DNA from: Halalkalibacillus halophilus DSM 18494 | Lineage (GTDB): Bacteria; Bacillota; Bacilli; Bacillales; Alkalibacillaceae | Assembly (NCBI RefSeq): GCF_000423105.1 | Contig: NZ_AUHI01000018.1 | Coordinates: 1 to 49,618, forward strand | DNA: 49,618 nucleotides | Direction: 5' to 3' | Shown: piece after piece, positions 7,648 through 15,972 of the stretch | How the letters are laid out: each line of letters starts with the position of its first letter | Position numbering within the stretch: the first letter of the stretch is position 1 | Translations under genes and position numbers: made by a program | The notes under the pieces: model-generated | Database searches by the model: none | The model's input: the letters and a program-made list of their open reading frames with translations, nothing else | What the model was told of the DNA's origin: nothing

Positions 7648-8751
7648 TTGCTAAAACGTATTATACAGCTGTTTATATTAATTGCTGGTGGTGTAATTGG
7701 GTACCTTTACTTTCCCGACCTTGCCGCTTTAGCTGGTTTTGACAGTCCACAATGGTTAATTCCTTATTTTGGCTTATTGTTAGGTGCAATCATATTATTT
7801 CTTATTTCATTCTGGTTAGTGGATTATATTGTGGATTTTTTAAAGTTAATTGAGGAGAAACTTGTGAAGGCTCCGGTTGCTGATTTATTATTCGGAAGCC
7901 TCGGACTAATCTTTGGTTTGATTATCGCATTTTTAGTAAATATCTATTTGCAAGGCTTTGAGATCGTCTTACTTTCAGAAGTGCTACCAATTTTCACAAC
8001 CTTTATCATGGGTTATCTAGGCTTTCAAGTTGGTTTTAAACGAAGAAATGAATTCGTTGGATTACTGACGATTAACCGAAAAAGTGAAAAAGAAGAATTA
8101 GAAGGAGTAAAGGCTTCAAGTGATGGTAATGTAAAGCCTAAGATCCTTGATACAAGTGTTATTATTGATGGAAGAATCGCTGATATATGCGAAACACAGT
8201 TTTTAGAAGGGTCGATCATCATCCCTCATTTTGTTTTAGAAGAGTTGCAGCATATTGCAGATTCATCGGATGTGTTAAAAAGAAACCGTGGGCGACGTGG
8301 GTTAGATATATTAAATCGACTGCAAAAAGAAGTCCCTGTGGATGTTCAAATGTACGAAGGGGACTTTGAAGAGATTCAAGAAGTAGATAGCAAGCTTGTG
8401 AAGCTAACGAAATTATTAGATGGTATTCTTGTTACGAACGACTTTAATCTAAATAAAGTCTCTGAATTTCAAAATGTGACGGTCTTGAATATTAATGATT
8501 TGGCTAACGCTGTGAAACCTGTAGTCTTACCGGGTGAAGAGATGTTTGTTCAAGTGATAAAAGTAGGTAAAGAGGATAAACAGGGTGTCGCTTACCTCGA
8601 TGACGGGACGATGATTGTCGTAGAGGATGGTAAAGGTCACATCGGTGAACAAGTAGAAGTGATTGTAACAAGTGTCTTGCAAACTTCTGCAGGGAGAATG
8701 ATTTTCGCTAAACCAAAGCATAACGGAAAACAGGCATCGACTGGTTCATAA
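7648..8751 (+). CDS. yacL: PIN-TRAM domain membrane protein YacL
   Basis: Four hydrophobic segments in the N-terminal ~135 residues anchor the protein. A PIN nuclease-like domain follows (about 164-280) with acidic residues in ILDTSVIIDGR, the EEL segment and LDGILVTND. The C-terminal TRAM domain (about 290-355) is an RNA-binding OB fold. A membrane-bound RNA nuclease role is inferred; the substrate is not known to me. AGGAGGT at 7634-7640 places the start at TTG 7648 (MLKRIIQ, as in B. subtilis) or GTG 7645. It has its own promoters and terminator, so it is an independent transcription unit. Confidence 0.92.
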   Translation: MLKRIIQLFILIAGGVIGYLYFPDLAALAGFDSPQWLIPYFGLLLGAIILFLISFWLVDYIVDFLKLIEEKLVKAPVADLLFGSLGLIFGLIIAFLVNIYLQGFEIVLLSEVLPIFTTFIMGYLGFQVGFKRRNEFVGLLTINRKSEKEELEGVKASSDGNVKPKILDTSVIIDGRIADICETQFLEGSIIIPHFVLEELQHIADSSDVLKRNRGRRGLDILNRLQKEVPVDVQMYEGDFEEIQEVDSKLVKLTKLLDGILVTNDFNLNKVSEFQNVTVLNINDLANAVKPVVLPGEEMFVQVIKVGKEDKQGVAYLDDGTMIVVEDGKGHIGEQVEVIVTSVLQTSAGRMIFAKPKHNGKQASTGS

Positions 8752-8758
8752 TAGGGAG

Positions 8759-8810
8759 TGACTAAGAGGGTTTAGCATATAAATGTTTTACCCTCTTCAG
8801 TCATGTTTTT
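8759..8810 (+). terminator. Terminator between yacL and ispDF
   Basis: TGACT-A-AGAGGGT (8759-8771) pairs with ACCCTCT-TC-AGTCA (8790-8803): 12 bp with a small internal loop and an 18-nt loop, followed by TGTTTTT. It separates yacL from the fused isoprenoid gene. I found no clear promoter between it and 8852. Confidence 0.75.
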
Positions 8811-8851
8811 AATGTATGGAAAATGGTTTGTAGTAAACGAGGTGTTATTTG

Positions 8852-10036
8852 GTGGAACCCGGTTATCAAGTAATTATGTTAGCAGCAGGGCAAGGGAAAC
8901 GACTAAAGGCAGGTAGAAACAAACAACTAATTCAGCTAGACCAAAAACCACTGATTGCGCATACAGTAGCAGTTTTTGAGCAGGATGAGTGGTGCGAAGA
9001 AATTTGTTTGGTAGTCCAACCACAAGAAGAGGAAGTTTTTCGTAATTTATCTAAAAGTTACGGTTGGTCAAAAGTTTCACAATTTGTGCATGGAGGTCAA
9101 GAACGCCAGGATAGTGTTCGAAATGGTATAGAGGCATTAAAGGACGAACGGATTACGTTTATCCACGATGGTGCACGTCCGTTTGTTTCGAAACAGGAGC
9201 TACATGCGTTATATGAACAGACTAGAAATACAGAAGCGGCATTCTTAGCTGTACCTGTGACCGATACGATTAAAGAGGTGACCGAGCAACAAGTAAAAAC
9301 ATTAGATAGAAAGTATTTGTATGCAGCTCAAACTCCACAGGCTTTTACTTATTCCTTAGCAAAAAAGATCCATGATTTTGCACATGAAAACAAATTTGTT
9401 GCTACTGATGATGTTTCTATTGCTGAGGCACTTGGTATTCGTCCTACAGTAGTAAAAGGTAGTTACGACAACTTTAAAATTACTACCCCAGAAGATATAC
9501 AAAAAGCAGAAAATATGCTACAAATAAATAAGTCAAAAACAGAAGGGAAGTCAGCTTCAACCATGCGAATTGGACAAGGTTTTGATGTACATGAATTGGT
9601 CGATGGGAGGCCATGTATCATCGGTGGAGTTGAGATTCCTTATGAAAAAGGTTTGCTAGGACATTCGGATGCCGATGTTTTATTGCATACGATTGCCGAT
9701 GCCGCCCTTGGTGCCATTGGCGAAGGGGATATCGGGAAACACTTTCCAGACGATGACCCTGAATTTAAAGATGCAGACTCAAAAAAATTATTAAAGCATG
9801 TATGGAAAATAGTTGATCAAGCAGGATATAAATTAGGGAATGTGGATTGTACTGTAATCGCGCAAGCACCAAAAATGGCGCCTTACATAGAAGAGATTCG
9901 TGGCAAAGTAGCAGAGCTTTTAAACGCATCCATTGAACAAGTTAATGTGAAGGCAACAACTACAGAAAAATTAGGATTTACAGGTAGAAAAGAAGGGATT
10001 GCTGCGCAAGCGGTAATTTTGTTAACAGATAAGTAA
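8852..10036 (+). CDS. ispDF: Bifunctional IspD-IspF (MEP pathway fusion)
   Basis: One uninterrupted frame of 394 residues encodes two MEP-pathway enzymes. Residues 1-~225 are IspD (MEP cytidylyltransferase) with LAAGQGKRLKAGRNKQ, HDGARPFV and GSYDNFKITTPED. After a ~15-residue polar linker, IspF (MEcPP synthase) begins at Met encoded at 9563-9565 (MRIGQGFDVHEL) with zinc ligands D and H in FDVH, GHSDADVLLH and KATTTEKLGFTGR. B. subtilis has two adjacent genes. The GTG at 8852 lies 7 nt after ACGAGGTG; the TTG at 8849 is an alternative. AGAAGGGAAG about 13 nt before the IspF methionine may be a relic or working internal ribosome binding site. Confidence 0.93.
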   Translation: MEPGYQVIMLAAGQGKRLKAGRNKQLIQLDQKPLIAHTVAVFEQDEWCEEICLVVQPQEEEVFRNLSKSYGWSKVSQFVHGGQERQDSVRNGIEALKDERITFIHDGARPFVSKQELHALYEQTRNTEAAFLAVPVTDTIKEVTEQQVKTLDRKYLYAAQTPQAFTYSLAKKIHDFAHENKFVATDDVSIAEALGIRPTVVKGSYDNFKITTPEDIQKAENMLQINKSKTEGKSASTMRIGQGFDVHELVDGRPCIIGGVEIPYEKGLLGHSDADVLLHTIADAALGAIGEGDIGKHFPDDDPEFKDADSKKLLKHVWKIVDQAGYKLGNVDCTVIAQAPKMAPYIEEIRGKVAELLNASIEQVNVKATTTEKLGFTGRKEGIAAQAVILLTDK

Positions 10037-10061
10037 AGCAGGAAGTGAAAGGGGTATAAAA

Positions 10062-11522
10062 ATGACAGAAGAAGTACGTGTGCGTTATGCACCAAGTCCA
10101 ACGGGGCACTTACACATTGGTAACGCTAGAACAGCATTATTTAATTACTTATTTGCACGTTCAACCGGAGGAAAATTCATCATCCGTATTGAAGATACTG
10201 ACCAAAAAAGAAATGTAGAAGGTGGAGACATTGGCCAGTTAGAACATTTGAAGTGGTTAGGAATTGACTGGGATGAGAGTGTTGATGTTGGCGGAGAATT
10301 TGGACCATATCGTCAGATGGAACGCATTCATATTTATAAAGAGTATGTGGATGAATTATTAGAAAAAGATTTAGCATATAAATGTTATATGACTGAAGAT
10401 GAACTAGAACAAGAGCGTGAGGAACAACGAGCGAATGGTCAGGTTCCGATGTATTCAGGTGCTCACCGTAACTTGACACAAGCGGATAGAGAGCGTTTTG
10501 AAGCGGAAGGTAGACAACCGAGCATAAGAATTCGAGTTCCGCAAAACGAAACGTACGCATTCCAAGACATTGTAAAGAAAAATATTTCATTCGACTCGAG
10601 TGACTTTGGTGACTGGGTAATTATGAAAAAAGATGGTACACCGACGTATAACTTCGCGTGTGCGGTGGATGATTATTTAATGAAAATCACTCACGTTCTA
10701 CGCGGGGAAGACCATATTTCTAACACTCCAAAACAAATGATGGTGTATCGTGCCTTGGGTTGGGAAGTGCCAACTTTCGCTCACATGACACTCATTGTAA
10801 ATGACGAGCGTAAGAAGCTAAGTAAGCGTGATGAGAGCATTATTCAATTTATCGAACAATATGCGCAGTTAGGCTATTTACCAGAAGCATTATTTAATTT
10901 CATTGGACTATTAGGTTGGTCTCCTGTTGGCGAAGAAGAGCTATTTACAAAAGAACAATTTATTGAAATTTACGACCCAGAGCGCTTATCTACATCGCCT
11001 GCTGTATTTGATACAGGCAAGTTAAAATGGATGAACAATCAATATATTAAAGAGAGTTCTTTAGAGCGTGTCATTGATTTATCACTACCGCACTTGATTG
11101 AAGCAGGTCGTGTGGAGCCAGGCATGGATGATACGAAGAAACAATGGGTAGAAGATTTAATCGCCCTTTACCATAACCAGTTAAGTTATGGCGCTGAAAT
11201 TGTAGAATTAACAGAACTATTCTTTAAAAAAGATATTTCGTATGATGCAGAAAGCAAAGAAGTGCTAGATCAAGAGCATGTACCAGCGATGTTAGCTCAT
11301 TTCAAGACGGAGCTAGAATCGTTAGATGAGTTGACTGCAGAAGAAGTAAAAGCAGCGATTAAGCGTACACAAAAAGAAACTGGCATTAAAGGTAAAAAAT
11401 TATTTATGCCAATTCGGGTGGCGACAACTGGACAGACGCACGGTCCTGAACTCCCGGATGCGATTACGCTTTTAGGGAAAGATACAGTGGTTCATCGAGT
11501 AAATCAATTAACTGCTGAGTAA
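10062..11522 (+). CDS. gltX: Glutamyl-tRNA synthetase
   Basis: A 486-residue class Ic synthetase that charges tRNA-Glu and, in most Bacillaceae, also tRNA-Gln as the first step of the GatCAB route. It contains the HIGH-type motif HIGN (18-21) in YAPSPTGHLHIGNAR and the KMSKS-type motif KLSKR (252-256), then an alpha-helical anticodon-binding C-terminal half. The ATG follows AAAGGGG. It lies 25 bp after ispDF and likely shares its transcript. Confidence 0.97.
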   Translation: MTEEVRVRYAPSPTGHLHIGNARTALFNYLFARSTGGKFIIRIEDTDQKRNVEGGDIGQLEHLKWLGIDWDESVDVGGEFGPYRQMERIHIYKEYVDELLEKDLAYKCYMTEDELEQEREEQRANGQVPMYSGAHRNLTQADRERFEAEGRQPSIRIRVPQNETYAFQDIVKKNISFDSSDFGDWVIMKKDGTPTYNFACAVDDYLMKITHVLRGEDHISNTPKQMMVYRALGWEVPTFAHMTLIVNDERKKLSKRDESIIQFIEQYAQLGYLPEALFNFIGLLGWSPVGEEELFTKEQFIEIYDPERLSTSPAVFDTGKLKWMNNQYIKESSLERVIDLSLPHLIEAGRVEPGMDDTKKQWVEDLIALYHNQLSYGAEIVELTELFFKKDISYDAESKEVLDQEHVPAMLAHFKTELESLDELTAEEVKAAIKRTQKETGIKGKKLFMPIRVATTGQTHGPELPDAITLLGKDTVVHRVNQLTAE

Positions 11523-11574
11523 ATCATTCGTCTTTTTCTACACCTTTCGTATATAATAACCATATAAATATGTA

Positions 11575-11817
11575 AAACGTTGATGAGGAAAGTAAATGAC
11601 TTGTTTGAAATACAGAGAAAGCTATGAATGCTGAGAGTAGCTTTTGAAACGATCATTGAAATGCACCTCTGAGTCTTTGCTCGAACATAAGTAGAGTGAA
11701 GCGGTGAACTACCGTTATCAGTTTGAGGGAGAATAGTCATTGTACTATTCTAAACAGAGTGGAACCGCGCAATAGAAAGCGTCTCTGTCTACATGACGTA
11801 GACAGGGACGCTTTTTT
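11575..11817 (+). promoter_or_regulatory. Cys-specific T-box leader
   Basis: A tRNA-sensing transcription attenuator. Stem I starts near 11580: GAGG/CCTC and AATGA/TCATT flank an internal loop with AGTA on the 5' side and GAAATGCA on the 3' side; the specifier triplet is TGC (11662-11664), a Cys codon. Stem III is GAATAG/CTATTC (11731-11750). The T-box core AGAGTGGAACCGCG is at 11756-11769. Uncharged tRNA-Cys should stabilise the antiterminator and switch on cysE-cysS. A TATAAT at 11552-11557 is the likely -10; its -35 is poor. Confidence 0.93.
11777..11817 (+). terminator. T-box terminator hairpin
   Basis: Sixteen-base-pair stem (11777-11792 with 11798-11813, one T-G pair) around loop ATGAC, followed by TTTTTT. 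It is the terminator arm of the Cys T-box and competes with the antiterminator that uses the AGAGTGGAACCGCG element. Confidence 0.93.
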
Positions 11818-11872
11818 AGTCACTAATAATTAAGTTGGTTTTTGGATCGAATTCTAACAAGTTTGGGTGGAG

Positions 11873-12074
11873 GCATTCGAGGAATCGCTTACCGGCGGAC
11901 GCTTTCCGCGGGCGCGACCTCAGCTAACTTTGGCAAGAAAAGCACTTGCCAAAGTGGATCTTCGGTTCGCGCTATTTCCGCGAAGTACACGACGTGCAAG
12001 TGTCAACGTTGGTCACAGGACGTGACCGCTTTTAGTTGACCAGGAGTCGCCGCCTCACGCGATTCCTCGAATGC
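11873..12074. repeat. 202-bp MITE/REP-like element with 16-bp terminal inverted repeats
   Basis: Perfect 16-bp ends GCATTCGAGGAATCGC (11873-11888) and its reverse complement (12059-12074). The interior is much richer in G+C than its surroundings and highly self-complementary: ACTTTGGCAAG/CTTGCCAAAGT (11927-11937, 11945-11955), and GTCAAC/GTTGAC enclosing GGTCAC/GTGACC (12002-12040). It includes the phrase GGCGGACGCTTTCCGCGGGC, which I recall in many Bacillaceae intergenic repeats. No transposase and no clear target duplication is visible. It separates the T-box from cysE by about 370 bp. Confidence 0.8.
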
Positions 12075-12188
12075 TACGAATGTGTGATTATACTCACATA
12101 AAGGAAAGTTAAAAACGCTTAGAAGATATTCTTTAAGTCATTTCCCCGTTTTACAAAATAGGATAAAGGCTGAAAGGGGAGGAGAAAC

Positions 12189-12851
12189 ATGAAAAAGTTT
12201 TTCAAAACATTAAAAGCAGATGTCGATGTTGTATTTGATCAAGATCCAGCTGCTAGAAATAGATTAGAAGTAATTTTAACGTATGCAGGTGTGCATGCTG
12301 TTTGGGCTCACCGATTTGCACACGGGCTGCATAAAAAAAAGTTGTTTTTCTTAGCCCGAGTCATTTCTCAGGTTAGTCGGTTTTTCACCGGAATTGAAAT
12401 CCATCCGGGTGCTAAAATAGGCAGACGCTTTTTCATTGACCACGGAATGGGAGTCGTCATCGGTGAAACATGTGAAATTGGAGATAATGTTACTGTTTTC
12501 CAAGGTGTTACCCTCGGAGGTACTGGGAAAGAAGCAGGAAAGCGTCACCCAACCTTAAAAGATAATGTGCTAGTCGCAACTGGTGCAAAAGTTTTGGGAT
12601 CGATCGTAATTGATGAGCATTCTAAAATCGGCGCAGGCTCGGTTGTATTAAAAGATGTTCCTAAGTACTCTACTGTGGTAGGTATTCCTGGGAATGTGGT
12701 GGTTCAAAATGGTGTGAAAGTGAAGAAGAACTTAGATCACCACGAGCTGCCTGATCCAGTTGCTGATAAATGCGACATGCTAGAACAAAAGATCGCTAAT
12801 TTACAAAAAGAAATCAATGTACTGAAAGGAGAAAAACAAGATGTCGATTAA
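12189..12851 (+). CDS. cysE: Serine O-acetyltransferase
   Basis: A 220-residue enzyme that acetylates L-serine with acetyl-CoA, giving O-acetylserine for cysteine synthesis. An N-terminal helical region (to ~65) is followed by a left-handed beta-helix of hexapeptide repeats from HPGAKIG through VVLKDVP (about 72-160), with catalytic His/Asp in FIDHGMGVVIGE and the DVPKYSTVVGIPG finish. RBS AGGGGAGGAG precedes the ATG. It overlaps cysS by 11 bp and lies under the Cys T-box, matching its role. Confidence 0.96.
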   Translation: MKKFFKTLKADVDVVFDQDPAARNRLEVILTYAGVHAVWAHRFAHGLHKKKLFFLARVISQVSRFFTGIEIHPGAKIGRRFFIDHGMGVVIGETCEIGDNVTVFQGVTLGGTGKEAGKRHPTLKDNVLVATGAKVLGSIVIDEHSKIGAGSVVLKDVPKYSTVVGIPGNVVVQNGVKVKKNLDHHELPDPVADKCDMLEQKIANLQKEINVLKGEKQDVD

Positions 12852-14238
12852 AATGTACAATACATTAACGAGACAAAAAGAAACGTTTAAACCAATAGAA
12901 GAAAACAAGGTGAAAATGTATGTTTGCGGACCAACCGTTTATAACTATATCCATGTTGGTAATGCCCGCCCGGCAATTGTTTTTGATACCGTCAGACGAT
13001 ACTTGGAGTACGCAGGTTATCAGGTGGATTATGTATTAAACTTTACTGATGTAGATGATAAATTAATTAAAGCAGCAAATGAATTGGGTGAAGCGGTTCC
13101 TGATATTGCAGAAAAATTTATACAAGCCTATAAAGACGATGTGGGCAAACTTCATGTGAAAGAAGCCGTACACCACCCGCGTGTAACAGAAACAATGGAT
13201 GAAATCATAGCATTTATCAAAGGGTTAGTGGATAAAGGGTATGCGTATGAATCAGAGGGGGATGTCTATTTTAAGACACGTTCGTTTGATGATTACGGTA
13301 AGCTTTCGCACCAGTCTGTTAATGAACTTCAATCTGGCGCTAGGATTCAAGTTGGGGAGAAGAAACAAGATCCCTTAGACTTTGCTTTATGGAAAGATGC
13401 AAAAGACGGTGAAATTACATGGGATAGTCCTTGGGGAAGCGGACGTCCGGGTTGGCATATTGAGTGTTCTGCGATGGCAAAAAAATACCTCGGAGATACC
13501 ATTGATATTCACGCTGGAGGCCAAGATTTATCCTTTCCACACCATGAAAATGAAATTGCACAGTCAGAATGCATGAATGAGCAAACATTTGCGAACTATT
13601 GGCTTCATAATGGCTATATTCAAATTGATAATGAGAAAATGTCGAAGTCACTTGGCAACTTTATTCTTGTCCATGATTTAGTGGAACAACATGATCCTAA
13701 TGTCGTTAGGTTCTTTATGCTAAGTGTCCATTACCGAAACCCAATCAATTTTAATGATGAATTATTACGAAGTGCTAAAAATAGTTACGACCGAATTAAA
13801 ACGGCCTACGAAAATTTAAAGCACCGTCGCCAAGTTAGTTTGGATTTAACAGATGAGATCGATGCTTGGAAAGATAAAGTGAATGCACACAGAGATCAAT
13901 TCGAAGTAGAAATGAATGATGATTTTAATACAGCGAATGCTATTTCTGTATTATTTAATCTTTCTAAAGATGCCAATGTATATATACAAAATAAACAGAC
14001 ATCTACGGAAGTGATTGATGAGTTTATTAAAGCTTTTGATGATATTACAGAGGTATTAGGTTTTAAACTTGCAGAAGAGGCTTTACTCGACGAAGATATT
14101 GAAACGTTAATTCAAGAGCGAATTGATGCTAGAAAACAAAAGGATTTCGCTAGAGCGGATGAAATACGTGATCAATTAAAAGAAGAAGGAATCATACTTG
14201 AAGACACTGCCCAGGGAACGAGATGGAAAAGGTCATGA
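12841..14238 (+). CDS. cysS: Cysteinyl-tRNA synthetase
   Basis: A 465-residue class I synthetase. It has HIGH-type HVGN (38-41) within CGPTVYNYIHVGNARP, KMSKS (266-270), and the zinc ligands C29, C209 and H234 that discriminate cysteine. The ATG overlaps the end of cysE with GGAGAAA just upstream, and its 3' end overlaps mrnC. Synthesis of Cys and charging of tRNA-Cys are thus controlled by the same T-box. Confidence 0.97.
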   Translation: MSIKMYNTLTRQKETFKPIEENKVKMYVCGPTVYNYIHVGNARPAIVFDTVRRYLEYAGYQVDYVLNFTDVDDKLIKAANELGEAVPDIAEKFIQAYKDDVGKLHVKEAVHHPRVTETMDEIIAFIKGLVDKGYAYESEGDVYFKTRSFDDYGKLSHQSVNELQSGARIQVGEKKQDPLDFALWKDAKDGEITWDSPWGSGRPGWHIECSAMAKKYLGDTIDIHAGGQDLSFPHHENEIAQSECMNEQTFANYWLHNGYIQIDNEKMSKSLGNFILVHDLVEQHDPNVVRFFMLSVHYRNPINFNDELLRSAKNSYDRIKTAYENLKHRRQVSLDLTDEIDAWKDKVNAHRDQFEVEMNDDFNTANAISVLFNLSKDANVYIQNKQTSTEVIDEFIKAFDDITEVLGFKLAEEALLDEDIETLIQERIDARKQKDFARADEIRDQLKEEGIILEDTAQGTRWKRS

Positions 14239-14636
14239 GTGATCCCCTCAAACCAAACCTAATGAAAAGTTTAACGTTAGCTTACATGGGTGATGTAATC
14301 TATGAGAAATATGTGCGTGAATACTTGATTCGAAAAGGAGAGGTGAAACCACAAGCTCTTCATTCACGTGCTATTTCCTTCGTTTCCGCCAAAGCACAGG
14401 CAAGTGTTCTAAACGGTTGGCTTGCAGATGACTTCTTAACGGAGCAAGAACAAGCAGTGGTTCGTAGAGGGAGAAATGCTAAATCAAGCGTTCCTAAAAA
14501 TACCGATGTCGGCACCTATCGTTACAGTACTGCATTTGAGGCTCTAATGGGATATTTGTATTCTAAGGAAGACTTTGACCGTTTAGATGAATTAGTCATG
14601 CAAGCAATTATGCATGTAGAAGAAGGAGGTTCTTAA
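14223..14636 (+). CDS. mrnC: Mini-ribonuclease III (23S rRNA maturation)
   Basis: A 137-residue RNase III catalytic domain without a dsRNA-binding domain; it trims 23S rRNA precursor ends. Seen are AYMGDVIYEKYVR (metal-binding Asp and Glu), RRGRNAKS and KNTDVGTYRYSTAFEALMGYLY with the second acidic cluster. It overlaps cysS by 16 bp. ATG 14223 follows AGGGAA; ATG 14235 is a possible later start. Confidence 0.94.
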   Translation: MEKVMSDPLKPNLMKSLTLAYMGDVIYEKYVREYLIRKGEVKPQALHSRAISFVSAKAQASVLNGWLADDFLTEQEQAVVRRGRNAKSSVPKNTDVGTYRYSTAFEALMGYLYSKEDFDRLDELVMQAIMHVEEGGS

Positions 14637-14637
14637 G

Positions 14638-15378
14638 GTGTCAGATGAATGGATTGTAGGTAAAAACCCGGTAATAGAAACATTGAAATCAGAGCGATCG
14701 ATTAATAAAGTAATGGTTCTTGAATCAATGAAACCACAAGTACAACATCAAATTATTCAAGCAGCTAAAGCAAAAGGTGTAAATGTGCAAAAGGTACCCA
14801 AACAGAAACTGGATGCGATTGGTGAAAATCATCAAGGGGTGGTTGCTTCTGTTGCTGCCTATGCCTACGCAGAATTAGACGATTTGTTCCTCGTTGCTAA
14901 GGAAAGGCAAGAAGATCCTTTCTTTTTAATATTGGACGAGCTGGAAGACCCTCATAATCTAGGTTCGATTATGCGAACGGCTGATGCAGTTGATGCACAT
15001 GGAATTATTATCCCTAAACGCCGTTCTGTTCAGTTGACACAGACGGTAGCAAAAGCGTCAACAGGAGCAATTGAATATATCCCGGTCGTGCGAGTGACTA
15101 ATATAAATCAAACGATTGAAACATTAAAAGAAGCGGGTGTGTGGATTGTCGGCACGGACGCAAGTGGTTCTCAAGATTACCGCCAAGGAGACTACAACTT
15201 ACCACTAGCGCTGGTGATTGGTAGTGAAGGAAAAGGGATGAACCGATTAGTTCAAAAGAATTGCGACTGGTTAGTATCCCTTCCGATGCAAGGTCATGTC
15301 ACGTCTTTAAATGCTTCTGTTTCAGCAAGCATTTTGATGTATGAAGTCCATCGCCATCGCTTCCCTCTAGGAGAGTAA
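14638..15378 (+). CDS. rlmB: 23S rRNA 2'-O-methyltransferase RlmB (TrmH/SpoU family)
   Basis: A 246-residue SPOUT enzyme. The N-terminal ~75 residues form the substrate-binding domain (WIVGKNPVIETLKS). The trefoil-knot domain has DELEDPHNLGSIMRTADA, VIGSEGKGMNRL and SLPMQGHVTSLNASVSASI, the three SpoU motifs. It methylates a G in 23S rRNA near the peptidyl-transferase region in E. coli; exact target here is by homology. GTG start follows AAGGAGGT by 7 nt; one base separates it from mrnC. Confidence 0.93.
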   Translation: MSDEWIVGKNPVIETLKSERSINKVMVLESMKPQVQHQIIQAAKAKGVNVQKVPKQKLDAIGENHQGVVASVAAYAYAELDDLFLVAKERQEDPFFLILDELEDPHNLGSIMRTADAVDAHGIIIPKRRSVQLTQTVAKASTGAIEYIPVVRVTNINQTIETLKEAGVWIVGTDASGSQDYRQGDYNLPLALVIGSEGKGMNRLVQKNCDWLVSLPMQGHVTSLNASVSASILMYEVHRHRFPLGE

Positions 15379-15379
15379 A

Positions 15380-15886
15380 ATGATTGTATTAATTGTTGAC
15401 GGATACAATATGATTGGGGACTGGCCACAGCTTCGGAAGCTTAGAGATCACGACTTAGAAAAGGCAAGAAAACTTTTAATTGATATGCTCGCAGAATTCC
15501 AGGCCTATACCGGTCATCGTGTGATGGTTGTGTTTGATGCTTACACTGTTAGGGATGTGGAGCGTCATTTTCAGGATGCGAAAGTTGAAGTTGTTTTCAC
15601 AAAAGAAAAAGAGACAGCAGATGAGAAAATTGAAAAATTAATTAAAGAAATTAAAAACGTGAAGACAAAAGTCTATGTTGCTACCTCTGACTACGCAGAA
15701 CAGTGGACCGTTTTTTCTCGCGGGGCGCTACGGATGTCTGCAAGAGAGCTATTAATTGAAATTGAAGCAATTGATCAGGACATACAAAAAGACCTAGATC
15801 TACAAGCAGAAGATAAACCTAAATCAAAAATTCCACTAAGTGATGATGTGTTGAAACAGTTCGAAAATTGGCGAAGGGGAAAATAA
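15380..15886 (+). CDS. rae1: NYN-domain ribosome-associated endoribonuclease Rae1 (YacP)
   Basis: A 168-residue PIN-like NYN nuclease. VDGYNMIGDW (7-16), VVFDAYTV, TADEKIEKLI and VATSDYAEQ carry the expected acidic active-site residues. The B. subtilis homologue enters the ribosomal A site and cuts mRNAs in a translation-dependent way. Start ATG two bases after the rlmB stop, with TAGGAGAG upstream. Last gene of the cysE-cysS-mrnC-rlmB-rae1 run. Confidence 0.92.
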   Translation: MIVLIVDGYNMIGDWPQLRKLRDHDLEKARKLLIDMLAEFQAYTGHRVMVVFDAYTVRDVERHFQDAKVEVVFTKEKETADEKIEKLIKEIKNVKTKVYVATSDYAEQWTVFSRGALRMSARELLIEIEAIDQDIQKDLDLQAEDKPKSKIPLSDDVLKQFENWRRGK

Positions 15887-15899
15887 TACTAATATTTAG

Positions 15900-15929
15900 T
15901 TGACTGAAAATTCACAACTCCTGTATAAT
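15900..15929 (+). promoter_or_regulatory. Sigma-A promoter of sigH
   Basis: TTGACT (15900-15905), 18-bp spacer, TATAAT (15924-15929), 44 bp before the sigH GTG. I see no obvious AbrB site, but AbrB recognition is degenerate. Confidence 0.85.
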
Positions 15930-15972
15930 AACCTTATATTGACAGGGCGCCTTAATTCAGGAGGAATAATTT

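Noticed and set aside
8849..10036. IspDF fusion as an assembly error
   Set aside because: Both domains are intact and in frame over the whole junction, with a polar linker of reasonable length; a sequencing slip would more likely create a frameshift. Resequencing would still be the final proof.
11842..12039. Plus-strand frame of 65 codons
   Set aside because: It runs through the 202-bp inverted-repeat element; composition follows the repeat and there is no good start site or recognisable domain.
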